From Halomonas sp. HL-93 (GTDB lineage: Bacteria > Pseudomonadota > Gammaproteobacteria > Pseudomonadales > Halomonadaceae): a stretch of DNA of 64,000 bases. Below the pieces are notes generated by a model that had not been told where the DNA came from, made no database searches, and worked only from the letters and a program-made list of their open reading frames with translations. The DNA is taken from contig NZ_LT593974.1 of assembly GCF_900086985.1 (NCBI RefSeq), positions 2,914,001 to 2,978,000 on the forward strand, in the 5' to 3' direction. Both the position numbers and the translations under genes were made by a program. Positions within the stretch are counted from its first letter, which is position 1. Every line of letters begins with the position of its first letter. Positions 1 through 8,831 of this stretch are shown here, in pieces.

Positions 1-378
1 TCTTCGCCCTGGGCGGTTCTGGTCGGCGGTTTACTGTTAGGTATGGCGACCGCCGGCGCTTTGCATGCACTATGGCTACCGCTGGGTGTCGGCGCGCTAT
101 TGTTCGGCCTAGCCGCTTCAGCGTTTTTCCCCACCTTATTTACGCTGAGCAACCATGTAATGGAGATACGCGGGCGCACTACGGGGGCCATTTTCATGGC
201 GGCCAGTCTCGGCGCACTGATTATCCCCTCAATCACGGGCCCGCTGCTGGATCGATTTGGCGCACAGGCCTTTCCACCGCTACTAGGCGGGCTTCTTTTA
301 CTATTGAGTATTGGCCTGTTGGCGTTAGCCCTGCGCTTGCGCTGGCTAGCCTCAAAACCAGTGCTTGCGCTTGAATAG
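1..378 (+). CDS. MFS transporter, C-terminal part (5' end outside window)
   Basis: The reading frame is open from base 1, so this is the 3' end of a larger gene. About 125 residues remain, made almost entirely of hydrophobic segments with short loops. The charged loop around 150-190 (EIRGRTTG, then a Gly/Ala-rich helix) and the late PLLDRFG loop are typical of the last helices of major facilitator permeases. The substrate cannot be told from this part. Its last 27 bases overlap the end of the convergent corA-like gene. Confidence 0.7.
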   Translation, partial: SSPWAVLVGGLLLGMATAGALHALWLPLGVGALLFGLAASAFFPTLFTLSNHVMEIRGRTTGAIFMAASLGALIIPSITGPLLDRFGAQAFPPLLGGLLLLLSIGLLALALRLRWLASKPVLALE

Positions 379-1320
379 CCAGATCAGCATGCCGCCGATA
401 CCCAGCATTACCCCCCAAACAAAGAAATAGCCGTAGCGATAGCCAAGCTCCGGAATATATTCGAAATTCATGCCGTAGACACCGACAATAAACGTGAGCG
501 GCACAAAGATGGCGGTAATCACCGTGAGCACCCGCATGGTGATATTGAGCTGGTGTGATGAAATTGAAATGTAGCCATTCACCAAGTCGCCGCAAATGTC
601 ATAGTACATTTGCGTTAGGGTATAAAGCCGCTCAAAGCGTTCTTCTACATCAGTAATCGCGTGTCGGGTTTCGCTCTCTTCGCGGGGTAGATGAGCGTAG
701 TCGTAGGCGGTTAGCTCTTGGGTGATGCCTTTGTGATAGCTGAAGATTCGGCGCATTTTTACCAACCGCGACCGGTAGGCGATGATTTTACGCATCAGCA
801 CATCGTTACCGTTGTCGAGCAACTCGTCTTCCAGGTCGCTGAGTTCAACTTCAAATTCCAGCAGGCTGTCGATATAAAACCCGGCCGACAAGTACATCAC
901 CCTGAGCGCCACATGCTCGGGCGAATGCGCCAGCAGTGCGCGCCCTTGTTCGTTAAACAAGCGCTCAATGCTTAATGCCTCCCCTGGATGCAGGGTCAAC
1001 AGGAAGCGTTCACCGATAAAAAAACACACTTGCTGGGGGACGAAGTTCAACTGGGCATCAAACGACGAGATGCCGCGATAAATGATCAGCGTGTGGTGCT
1101 CGAATTCTTCGATTTTCGGTGGATGGCGCTCTTTGTGAGCATCTTGGATGGCCATTGGATGGCATTCGAAGCCTTCTAAAAGGCGCCGCTCACTGGCTTG
1201 ACTTTCACCTTGCATGTCCACCCAAATATGGCTACCCGGCGTTTGCCGCCATAGCTCGATAAGCGGTTCACCACCTTCGTGTATATCCCCCTCGGGAGTG
1301 GTTAACAGTGTACGAATCAT
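352..1320 (-). CDS. CorA-family divalent metal ion transporter
   Basis: A 322-residue inner-membrane protein of the CorA/ZntB family, which conducts Mg2+, Co2+, Ni2+ or Zn2+. A long soluble N-terminal domain is followed by a long helix and two C-terminal membrane helices. The family signature GMN lies at the end of the first one (VGVYGMNFEY), and the protein ends in a short basic tail (FKRKHWF). The frame is open further upstream, but ATG at 1320 is chosen because AAGGAC sits six bases before it and MIRTLL is a normal start. The upstream GGDEF gene ends 25 bases before it on the same strand. The motif does not separate CorA from ZntB. Confidence 0.88.
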   Translation of the reverse strand: MIRTLLTTPEGDIHEGGEPLIELWRQTPGSHIWVDMQGESQASERRLLEGFECHPMAIQDAHKERHPPKIEEFEHHTLIIYRGISSFDAQLNFVPQQVCFFIGERFLLTLHPGEALSIERLFNEQGRALLAHSPEHVALRVMYLSAGFYIDSLLEFEVELSDLEDELLDNGNDVLMRKIIAYRSRLVKMRRIFSYHKGITQELTAYDYAHLPREESETRHAITDVEERFERLYTLTQMYYDICGDLVNGYISISSHQLNITMRVLTVITAIFVPLTFIVGVYGMNFEYIPELGYRYGYFFVWGVMLGIGGMLIWLFKRKHWF

Positions 1321-1345
1321 GTCCGTCCTTGGCATTTGAATAGGG

Positions 1346-2761
1346 TTACGCGGGCGCGTCGGCCATGCAGACCTGTGCTTTGCCATTATGCTTGGCGTTA
1401 TACATCGCCACATCAGCGCGCTTGAGCAGTTCCTGTGCCGTTTCATCTACACCGGGCTTGTAGAGCGCGACACCAATACTGGCGCTAACGTCCACCTCGA
1501 CATCCGCCAGTCGAATGGGCTTTTCTATTGTTTCGACGAGCTGCCGGGCAATCCGTTCGGCCGCCTCGGACGCGACACTTTCCAGCAATACAACAAATTC
1601 ATCCCCTGCCCAGCGAGCCACATAGTCGGTCTCACGCACACCCGCGGTGAGGCGCTTGGCAACCTCACGTAGCAGCCCGTCACCAGCGCTATGGCCGTGG
1701 AGGTCATTAACGGCTTTAAAACCATCCAAATCCATAAACAACACGGCAAGCGCGGTTTGCTGGCGTCGGGTACGCGCCATGGCCTCTGGCAACCGCTCAT
1801 CCAGCGCGCGCCGATTGGGCAGCAGGGTTAAGACATCTTCGCGAGCCTGCTGATCGCGCAAGCGCTCCAATTGAAGGCGTTCGGTGACATCGTGCAGAAA
1901 CAAGCTGCGAAGACTTTTCCCATCAATATCGAGTGCCTTGATGCGTATTTCTACCGGTAATGGGCTTCCGTCACGACAGGCGGCGTAATAGGTAACGGGC
2001 GTTTTATGATCGCCTTCAGGCACCCCGTCAGGAAAGACCAGCTGCTGAATAGGCCGCGCCAACGCTTCTTTACGCGACCAACCAAACATCGTCGCTGCGG
2101 CGCGATTCCAATCTAAAACAATATCGTTGTCATCAATACTGACGTAGGCATCATAGGCCGACTCGATCACCAGATTCAGCTCTCGAGTGCGTCGTTCAAT
2201 CTGGTTTTCGAGATCAAGGTGCAGTGCTTCAAGCGAGGCCTGCGACGCCTCCCGGCGGTGCTTTTCAAATAAGAACCGTTCGCGCAGGTGGATTTCGTCG
2301 GTAACAATCGCCCCCAGGTCTTTCAAGGCGTCGAGCTGGGCTTCGCTAAGTCGTCGCGGCCGGGTATCCACGGCACACAGCGACCCTAGTGCCAGACCCT
2401 TTGACGTACGTAGCGGGATGCCCGCGTAAAAACGTACGCCATCGGCTTGCGTCACCAGCGGATTATCAGCAAAGCGCGGGTCTTCACGGGTATCTTCAAC
2501 CACCAGCGGTACGGTTTCCGCAATCGTGTAAGCGCAAAATGCCACGTCGCGGGAGGTTTCACTAAGTTCTGTTCCTACCCGCGATTTAATCCATTGGCGT
2601 TTCGCGTCAATCAGCGTGACGGTCGAGGTAGGCACATTCAGTAACTGGGTAACCAGCCGCGTCACCCGATCAAACGCGGGTTCTTCCGGCGTATCCAGCA
2701 GCGCCAATTCGTAAAGGGCTGCCAGACGAGCCTCTTCATCGGGCAGAATAGGGAAGTTCAT
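1346..2761 (-). CDS. GAF-PAS-GGDEF diguanylate cyclase
   Basis: A 471-residue soluble signalling protein predicted to make cyclic di-GMP. A GAF domain covers roughly residues 20-165 (ending near GSLCAVDTRPRRLS). A short coiled stretch leads to a PAS domain at about 200-305 (SAYDAYVSIDDNDIVLDWN, then FLHDVTER). The GGDEF domain fills the rest (DVLTLLPNRRAL, FMDLDGFKAVND, ASIGVALY). The active-site motif reads AGDEF rather than GGDEF, a substitution found in some active cyclases. An RxxD inhibitory site (RETD) stands exactly five residues before it. No membrane segment is visible, so the input is probably cytoplasmic. The corA-like gene follows after 25 bases. Confidence 0.9.
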   Translation of the reverse strand: MNFPILPDEEARLAALYELALLDTPEEPAFDRVTRLVTQLLNVPTSTVTLIDAKRQWIKSRVGTELSETSRDVAFCAYTIAETVPLVVEDTREDPRFADNPLVTQADGVRFYAGIPLRTSKGLALGSLCAVDTRPRRLSEAQLDALKDLGAIVTDEIHLRERFLFEKHRREASQASLEALHLDLENQIERRTRELNLVIESAYDAYVSIDDNDIVLDWNRAAATMFGWSRKEALARPIQQLVFPDGVPEGDHKTPVTYYAACRDGSPLPVEIRIKALDIDGKSLRSLFLHDVTERLQLERLRDQQAREDVLTLLPNRRALDERLPEAMARTRRQQTALAVLFMDLDGFKAVNDLHGHSAGDGLLREVAKRLTAGVRETDYVARWAGDEFVVLLESVASEAAERIARQLVETIEKPIRLADVEVDVSASIGVALYKPGVDETAQELLKRADVAMYNAKHNGKAQVCMADAPA

Positions 2762-2808
2762 TGACTGTCACCCATGATGGTAGACGGTAGCCTACCATCA
2801 TAACGTGA

Positions 2809-4203
2809 TCAGCCATGCTTTGCCCAAGGCGCACGGTTACCGGCCACCTTTGCCCAACTGACGCTTACCAATGAGGAAGCCAATAGCGCCCCCAAAAAAG
2901 GCCCAAGCGTAGGAATGCCATTGGGGAAAGTGGCAGCTAGCAGCCCTGCTTCCAAGCTACTGGTCGTGACCCAGCCGGGTAAAACGGCGCCTAATAATCC
3001 AGCGATGCCGCCGCCGATAGCGGCGGCAGTTGTCATACGCTGCCATAGCCCCAGCAGTACCGGCACGACAATCGCGGCGCACAGTAGGTCGGCGACTAAA
3101 AACAGCCGCAGTACCGAGAGCCCTTGTAGTGCGATGATAACCACCGGCACCATCAAGGCAACGGTCAGCCAACGGGCGGTGGTTAGTGATCTGCCCTGCT
3201 GCTGATGCTGAGACACCATCAACGAGGCAATCGCATTTTGCAGCGTATCCACGCTCGATGCCACCAGCGTCACCGCTAGCACGAGAGCCAATAGTGCAAG
3301 CCAAGAGGGTGCGTTACCCAGTAAAGCAAAAAACGGCATCGGCGGATCACCCAACTCAACCCCGCTGATCGAGGCAAGCATCCCCAAGCCGCCAATCACC
3401 ATCACTACGGCGATGGTCATACCGCCACCCAACCACGCACCACGACCAAGACTTTGTGAATCCTGCGCGGCCCATACCCGTTGCCAGTAACCTTGGTGAA
3501 ACAGATTGGCTGCGGTGACGGCGATCACCAACGTTATCGCCACGCTCAGCGCGTCGCTTAACGGCACCTTTGGCATCGACGACATCGTGGGCATATCGGG
3601 CAGGTGTGTGTACGCCACGCTGCTGACGATGAGCAACAAAGCGACCAGCAGCCAAGCTTGCCAGCGATCGGTGGCAAGGCTTGCCCGCAGTCCTCCGAGC
3701 ACGGTATAGGCAAGCGTACTCAAGGCAACGCCAAGTACCACCAGGGCGGGCGGCACATCGGAAAGCAAAGCGGTAATCGCGCCAATGGCCGTCAGCTCTG
3801 CGGCTAAAAAGCAGGCCATATAGGCCACTGAGACCAGCGAAACCCAGCGCCGCACGTTTGTACCAAAGCATGCCTGGGCGAACTCAGCGATGCTTCTGCC
3901 TTCCGGCAACGCCCGGCGAATAGCGGGTCCATAAAGGCCTAATACGATAAACGGCAGCGCCGAACCGAGGGCATAACCGGTCAGCGCCACAGGCCCCACA
4001 AACGCACCGATTTCCGGCGGCGCAAACAGAATCCACGCCCCCATGCCGGACGCGAGAAACGACAGCCCAAGAGATGCCCCGGACTGTGAATTACGTGCCG
4101 TGATATAGTCATCGACCGTGCCATCGGCCCAGCGCGCGCGCAGACCAAGCAGGATAAAACCACCGAGTGCCGCGGCTAGCACGGCTGATGTTAGGTAAGA
4201 CAT
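2809..4203 (-). CDS. thiV: SSS-family Na+ symporter under TPP riboswitch (ThiV-like thiamine/precursor uptake)
   Basis: A 464-residue integral membrane protein with about 12-13 hydrophobic helices, of the sodium:solute symporter (SSS) family. N-terminal features are ITARNSQSGASLGLSFLASGMGAW, split by a helix break, and PPEIGAFVGPVALTGYALGSA. The gene begins just after a clear TPP riboswitch, so its expression should fall when thiamine diphosphate is plentiful. SSS transporters behind TPP riboswitches have been described as ThiV, proposed carriers of thiamine or a thiamine precursor. The specificity here rests on the riboswitch and not on any residue I can point to. No thiamine biosynthesis gene is adjacent. 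Confidence 0.82.
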   Translation of the reverse strand: MSYLTSAVLAAALGGFILLGLRARWADGTVDDYITARNSQSGASLGLSFLASGMGAWILFAPPEIGAFVGPVALTGYALGSALPFIVLGLYGPAIRRALPEGRSIAEFAQACFGTNVRRWVSLVSVAYMACFLAAELTAIGAITALLSDVPPALVVLGVALSTLAYTVLGGLRASLATDRWQAWLLVALLLIVSSVAYTHLPDMPTMSSMPKVPLSDALSVAITLVIAVTAANLFHQGYWQRVWAAQDSQSLGRGAWLGGGMTIAVVMVIGGLGMLASISGVELGDPPMPFFALLGNAPSWLALLALVLAVTLVASSVDTLQNAIASLMVSQHQQQGRSLTTARWLTVALMVPVVIIALQGLSVLRLFLVADLLCAAIVVPVLLGLWQRMTTAAAIGGGIAGLLGAVLPGWVTTSSLEAGLLAATFPNGIPTLGPFLGALLASSLVSVSWAKVAGNRAPWAKHG

Positions 4204-4206
4204 GTC

Positions 4207-4290
4207 GCACTTCCTCCGCCGGTATGATCCGGATCAGGTTCCAGGGTAAACGCTAAGCGCACTCTCAGCCCTTGGGGGCTCCCCTGGCGA
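4207..4290 (-). promoter_or_regulatory. TPP (thiamine pyrophosphate) riboswitch
   Basis: Read on the minus strand this has the conserved THI-box: a G/C-rich stem, GGCTGAGAGT (J3-2 region), ACCCTGGAACCTGATC, and GGATCATACCGGCGG closing the second arm. The GGAGGAAGT at the 3' edge of the element is also the ribosome binding site of the symporter, whose ATG follows within a few bases. Control by hiding the ribosome site is therefore the likely mode; no intrinsic terminator is visible between the aptamer and the gene. Confidence 0.95.
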
Positions 4291-4508
4291 CAATGAGTGA
4301 AAGAATTATCTAAACGGACGCTATCCTCAACGATAAACGCGTCAGCGTAAAGCACCATGAGTATGCCATAACGCGCAGGCAAACGGCGTTTCACGTCACA
4401 AGGTCTTTCAATCTTGACAACCGCTCGCCATACTCAGTAAGTAACCCAATAACATGATAAAGACCGTGCGCCAATCGCGAAACGGTTCGCTAGAGAAGGG
4501 AAACGTTT

Positions 4509-5201
4509 ATGCGCTACACAGAAGCCAAGGAACATACGCCGGGCAGGCTACACGAACTGTTTGCAGACCCTTACAAGGCGTTTGAAAACGATACCGACGA
4601 ACGACAGCTACACCTTCACATTATGCTGTATTTGCTGTTGGCACGCCCCATGGCGCGCGGCTTGATGACGCTACGCGTCATTCATGGCTGGGAAAACGGC
4701 AGCTTCGAGCCGGAGGATTTACAGCATGTGGACTATGCCATTCATAACGTCGCCGACTTCAAACGCGTGGTAAACGACTTTCAGCAAGCCTCCAAAACTA
4801 ACGCTGCATTTCCCACCGATAACGACGCCCTGCTGGCGTCCCCGCTTAGCGATGCGATCGCCAATGCTGAGGCGGATGGCCAAACATTAAACGAAGAGAC
4901 GCGCACGATTCCAGCGCGCTGGCCCGCCTTCGAAGGCGGTTTAGCACTCTATACGCTGTTTAAAATGTACCACCGTTTAGTATACGGCGAGGACGAAGCG
5001 TATCGCTGCGCGCAATGCTACACACCTTACGGACTGCGCGAGATTCACGAGTTTCATCTTGAAGAGGGAGAATTTGCGCTATTGGTGCCGACTGGCAAGC
5101 ACTTTATCGAAGAGCCGTCATTACTGGTTCTGCACGAAAGTCAGCTTGATCCCATTGAGCAACTGCTGGAAGAAAGCCTGCCGTTGTTTCACGATTTCTA
5201 G
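4509..5201 (+). CDS. Hypothetical protein, 230 aa
   Basis: I do not recognise a family. The protein is soluble and acidic, without a signal peptide. The first third is alpha-helical with a hydrophobic helix (LHIMLYLLLARPMARGLM). A single CxxC pair (YRCAQCYTPYGLREIHEF) lies near residue 165, followed by a beta-type segment (EFALLVPTGKHF) and an acidic C-terminus. The CxxC could bind a metal or form a disulfide, but no second pair is present. A purine-rich GAGAAGGGAA stretch precedes the ATG. The gene stands alone between the riboswitch region and mmsA and ends before a strong hairpin. Confidence 0.6.
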   Translation: MRYTEAKEHTPGRLHELFADPYKAFENDTDERQLHLHIMLYLLLARPMARGLMTLRVIHGWENGSFEPEDLQHVDYAIHNVADFKRVVNDFQQASKTNAAFPTDNDALLASPLSDAIANAEADGQTLNEETRTIPARWPAFEGGLALYTLFKMYHRLVYGEDEAYRCAQCYTPYGLREIHEFHLEEGEFALLVPTGKHFIEEPSLLVLHESQLDPIEQLLEESLPLFHDF

Positions 5202-5228
5202 CCGTTGCCTGAGGTTTAAGACTCACAC

Positions 5229-5268
5229 TGCCTCCTTCCCCTCAGCTAAAGCAGAGGGGAAGGAGGCA
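5229..5268. terminator. Strong hairpin between convergent genes (candidate bidirectional terminator)
   Basis: A perfect 15-bp inverted repeat (TGCCTCCTTCCCCTC and its complement) with a 10-base loop lies between the convergent ends of the 230-residue protein gene and mmsA. No long T run follows on either strand, so it may act as a transcription stop or an mRNA 3' end stabiliser. Confidence 0.7.
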
Positions 5269-5275
5269 AGTGACG

Positions 5276-6775
5276 TTAGCTAAGTGAAATCGTGCTGTTA
5301 ATACCGCTGGAGACATTCTCCGGTTCGAACCAGCGTGCGGTCACGGTTTTAGTTTGTGTCCAGAAGGCAATCGCCTGCTTGCCGTTCGGCCCCAGGTCAC
5401 CCAACTTCGACCCACGCGAGCCGGTAAAGCTGAAATAGGCGACCGGCACGGGAATCGGCACGTTAATACCAATTTGTCCTACGTCGATATCGGTTTCAAA
5501 GCGCCGCGCGACCCAGCCGGAGTTGGTAAAGATTGAGGTACCGTTGCCGTTGGGGTTGCCGTTGATGAACGCGATGGCGTCGTCCAGGGTTTCCACGCTC
5601 ACCACGCAGAGCACTGGCCCAAAGATTTCCTCGCGGTAGACGGTCATCTCTGCGGTCACGTCGGCAAACAGTGTCGGCCCTACGAAATTACCCTCCGGAT
5701 AGCCGTCCACAGAACAGCCTCGACCGTCGACCATTAACTTGGCGCCTTCTTTTTCTCCTGCGGTAATTAACCGCTCGACCCGCTCTTTGGCTTGGGGAGA
5801 TACCAGCGGCCCCAAATCCGCATCGCGCTGGGTACCGGGGCCAACTTTCATACTGCGGGCACCATCGACAATGTCATTCAGCCATTCGCGGGCTTCACCC
5901 ACCAATACCACCACTGAGTTGGCCATACAGCGCTGCCCGGCGGCACCAAAAGCAGAGCCCAGCAGGCTATCAATCGCCTGGCTGCGGTTGGCATCAGGCA
6001 TCACCACGCAATGGTTCTTAGCGCCCATCATCGCCTGCATGCGTTTACCCGCCGCGGCAGCGCGGTTGTAAAGCAGCGAGCCTACATGGGTCGAACCGAT
6101 GAACGACAACGCCTTGATATCCTGGTGATCGGCAATCTGATTGGCCACCTCAGGGCCACCATGGACCACGTTTAATACGCCTGCTGGAATGCCCGCTTCA
6201 TGAGCAAGCTCAACCAGGCGCATGGTCGAGCTTGGGTCCTGCTCAGAGGGCTTCAGTACAAAGGTATTGCCGGTAGCAATCGCCAGTGGGAACATAAAGC
6301 AGGGCAGCATAATCGGGAAGTTAAACGCAGTAATGCCCGCCCCGACGCCCAGCGGCTGGTGCATGGTATACACATCGACTTCGTTAGCAGCGTTTTCAGC
6401 CAACTCACCAAGCTGTAGCGACGTGATTGAGCAGGCGTGTTCAACCACCTCTAGCCCGCGCCCAACCTCGCCTTCGGCGTCCGGCAGGGTTTTGCCGTGC
6501 TCCTCGGTAATCAGCGCCGCCAGTTCGGGCGTGTGCTCGCGAATCAGCGCCTGTAGCTTGAGCATGATGCGCATGCGTTTGCCCAGCGGCACTTTACGCC
6601 ATTCTTTGAACGCCGTTTTGGCGCTGGCAACTGCACGCTCGACTTCCTCGGCAGTGCAGAAAGGCACACGGGCCACGACTTCCTGGGTGGCCGGATTCAC
6701 CACATCGCGCCACTCCTGGCTTTGAGAGGTGACCGGCTGACCATCGATATACATGGGGATTTCGCGAACGGACAT
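5276..6775 (-). CDS. mmsA: CoA-acylating methylmalonate-semialdehyde dehydrogenase
   Basis: A 499-residue aldehyde dehydrogenase, the normal length for MmsA/IolA. It converts methylmalonate semialdehyde to propionyl-CoA, or malonate semialdehyde to acetyl-CoA, with NAD+ and CoA. The NAD-binding region shows [20 protein letters not shown] and [12 protein letters not shown]. The catalytic cysteine is in GQRCMANS, and the C-terminal region has REEIFGPVL and [22 protein letters not shown] 6775 is chosen because AGGAG lies eight bases upstream; the open frame extends 18 codons further but has no ribosome site. A TRAP transporter operon lies upstream on the same strand, 181 bases away. No mmsB is present here. 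Confidence 0.93.
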   Translation of the reverse strand: MSVREIPMYIDGQPVTSQSQEWRDVVNPATQEVVARVPFCTAEEVERAVASAKTAFKEWRKVPLGKRMRIMLKLQALIREHTPELAALITEEHGKTLPDAEGEVGRGLEVVEHACSITSLQLGELAENAANEVDVYTMHQPLGVGAGITAFNFPIMLPCFMFPLAIATGNTFVLKPSEQDPSSTMRLVELAHEAGIPAGVLNVVHGGPEVANQIADHQDIKALSFIGSTHVGSLLYNRAAAAGKRMQAMMGAKNHCVVMPDANRSQAIDSLLGSAFGAAGQRCMANSVVVLVGEAREWLNDIVDGARSMKVGPGTQRDADLGPLVSPQAKERVERLITAGEKEGAKLMVDGRGCSVDGYPEGNFVGPTLFADVTAEMTVYREEIFGPVLCVVSVETLDDAIAFINGNPNGNGTSIFTNSGWVARRFETDIDVGQIGINVPIPVPVAYFSFTGSRGSKLGDLGPNGKQAIAFWTQTKTVTARWFEPENVSSGINSTISLS

Positions 6776-6956
6776 AGCATAGCTCCTGTTATCATTGTGT
6801 TGGCAAGTTAACGTAAACGTCAATTTCACATGCCTTGAGTAAACAGAAACTATCGCGCGGCGTCAATTAGCCTTTCCACCTTGCCATGCCAATGGCCATA
6901 CTGCGCGGACATCCACCTGCGTAATAGCGTGTGGCCACACCTTTCATTGCCGAAGA

Positions 6957-8222
6957 TTAACGGTTAATTAACCCGTTGGTTAGCCACGGCAGCCACGCCA
7001 ACAGCACCAGCGTTACTAATGTCGCCAGCAAAAACGGCAGCAGTGCGCGGAAGATTTTTAGTGGCGGCGCGCCAGTCATCGAAGAGGCAATAAACAGCCC
7101 CGCCCCAACGGGCGGGGTTAACAGCCCCATCACCAGCGTTAAGCAGACCACAACGCCAAATTGATAAGGGCTGATAGCGAACTGGTTTTCTGCAATGGGC
7201 ATTAGAATGGGCACCACTAGAATCAACGCGGCGATACCGTCAATCACCATTCCCACCAACAGCAGTGCACCGATAACTAATAGCAAAAAGACAAACGGGT
7301 CGTGGGTTAGGGCCGCAATCCATGCAGCGGCCATCTGCGGCAGTCGTTCATAAACCACCACCCAGCCAAACACCCCCGCCGCTGCAATCAGTATAATCAC
7401 CAGTCCCGCGTTAATCGCCGTACGCTTTAGCACCTGGGGCATTTGGTCAAGAGCCAGGCCGCCGTACACGAAACGCCCCATGATTAACGCCGCCAAGGAG
7501 GCCAGCGCCGCTGACTCGGTGGGGGTAGCAATCCCCCATAAAATACCGCCGATGATAATCACCGGAATCAACAGCGCGGGCAGCCCCCAAAGTGCGTCGT
7601 GTAAGGCCTGTTGGCGACTGGGCCACTGCCCTTTGGGGTATTGCTGCACAAGCCCTACCAGCGCAATCACAATAAAGAAACTCGCGCCCAGCAATAACCC
7701 AGGAAGCAATCCGGCAATAAACATCTCGGCGATGGGCACCTGGGCCATCACGCCGAACAGCACAAATAGCATTGAGGGCGGGATAATCGGCGACAGCAAA
7801 CCGCCCGCCGCGGTAATCGCGGCACTGTAAGGGGTGTCGTAGCCTTCTTCCTCCATGGCGGGCACCATGGCGCGGGACATAATGGCGATTTGCGAAGCGG
7901 CAGAACCAATAATCGCCGCCATCATCATGTTGGCTACTAGGTTAATGTAAGCAAGACCGCCCCGGAAGCCGCCCACCAAGATACGCGCCAGGGCAATCAA
8001 GCGTTTGGTGAGTCCGCCTTCGTTCATCAACTCCCCTGCCAACATAAACAGCGGGATCGCCAGCAGACCGTAGCTGTCGATGGCGCTAAATAATTGCTGC
8101 GGATAGGAGTCGAACAGCACCGTGTTGCCCGACACATAGATATACACCATGGCCGTCAGCGCCAGCACCAAGGCAATCGGCACGGCGCCGAGGAGTAACA
8201 GTAAAAACACTCCAAGCGTCAT
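6957..8222 (-). CDS. dctM: TRAP transporter large permease (DctM)
   Basis: A 421-residue membrane protein with about 12 hydrophobic helices, the large subunit of a tripartite ATP-independent periplasmic transporter driven by the Na+ gradient. Family features include the SAAASQIAIM-type loop (IGSAASQIAIMSRAM), AAGGLLSPIIPPS and the late GLLTPPVGAGLF. The first four bases overlap the end of dctQ, which indicates translational coupling. It is the last gene of dctPQM. Confidence 0.93.
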   Translation of the reverse strand: MTLGVFLLLLLGAVPIALVLALTAMVYIYVSGNTVLFDSYPQQLFSAIDSYGLLAIPLFMLAGELMNEGGLTKRLIALARILVGGFRGGLAYINLVANMMMAAIIGSAASQIAIMSRAMVPAMEEEGYDTPYSAAITAAGGLLSPIIPPSMLFVLFGVMAQVPIAEMFIAGLLPGLLLGASFFIVIALVGLVQQYPKGQWPSRQQALHDALWGLPALLIPVIIIGGILWGIATPTESAALASLAALIMGRFVYGGLALDQMPQVLKRTAINAGLVIILIAAAGVFGWVVVYERLPQMAAAWIAALTHDPFVFLLLVIGALLLVGMVIDGIAALILVVPILMPIAENQFAISPYQFGVVVCLTLVMGLLTPPVGAGLFIASSMTGAPPLKIFRALLPFLLATLVTLVLLAWLPWLTNGLINR

Positions 8223-8782
8223 AGCAATGTCTCGGCGGAAGGTTCTTCGGCAGGGTTACGCCACTGGGTAATCGACTGGGCAAGATTAGCCAATCCATGC
8301 AGGCTAAGCGACAGCGCAAACCACGGCACAATCAGCCATGCCCAGAATTTTTTCACGCCTAGCGTCGACGTATTTTCGGCATAGATGAAGTTGAACGTTT
8401 GCCCCTGAAACGCACCGATATCAAACCCCGCTTGGGCAAGCGCCAAGGGCTGGTACCAGCGCCAGCATAGCCAAACCAGCAGCACGGCAAACACCAGCAC
8501 CATCACATCCACCCAGAGGCCGACCAGTTTACGCCCATTGCGCGGCAACAAGTCGCTTAATAGCGTTACCGCAACTCCCTGGCGGCGCTTAAACACCGCC
8601 CCTGCAATCAAGAAGGTCATCCAGATCATCGCATAAATGGATAACTCGCTTATCCAATAAAGCGGGTTACCCAGCACACGAAAGGCGATATTGACCAGGA
8701 TTAAACACGTTACCGCCGCGGCTAGGGCGGCGGCGGCGGTCTCTTCACAGCGGGCAAGCCCCGAGGAAAGGCGTTGCAGCAT
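8219..8782 (-). CDS. dctQ: TRAP transporter small permease (DctQ)
   Basis: A 187-residue protein with four predicted membrane helices, the small membrane subunit that pairs with DctM. The segment FRVLGNPLYWISELSIYAMIW is characteristic of DctQ (a W-x-E-E/S-L segment). It overlaps dctM by four bases and follows dctP by 49 bases. Confidence 0.9.
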   Translation of the reverse strand: MLQRLSSGLARCEETAAAALAAAVTCLILVNIAFRVLGNPLYWISELSIYAMIWMTFLIAGAVFKRRQGVAVTLLSDLLPRNGRKLVGLWVDVMVLVFAVLLVWLCWRWYQPLALAQAGFDIGAFQGQTFNFIYAENTSTLGVKKFWAWLIVPWFALSLSLHGLANLAQSITQWRNPAEEPSAETLL

Positions 8783-8831
8783 GATGATTGATGACTCTTG
8801 TCGGTGATCGAGTTGTTAGCTTAGCAGCGGT

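Noticed and set aside
1321..1446. Longer N-terminus for the CorA-like protein
   Set aside because: It would overlap the GGDEF gene and lacks a ribosome site, while ATG 1320 has AAGGAC at the right distance.
5304..5330. A GGTTCGAAC sequence resembling a tRNA T-arm
   Set aside because: It lies inside the mmsA coding sequence and no cloverleaf can be formed around it.
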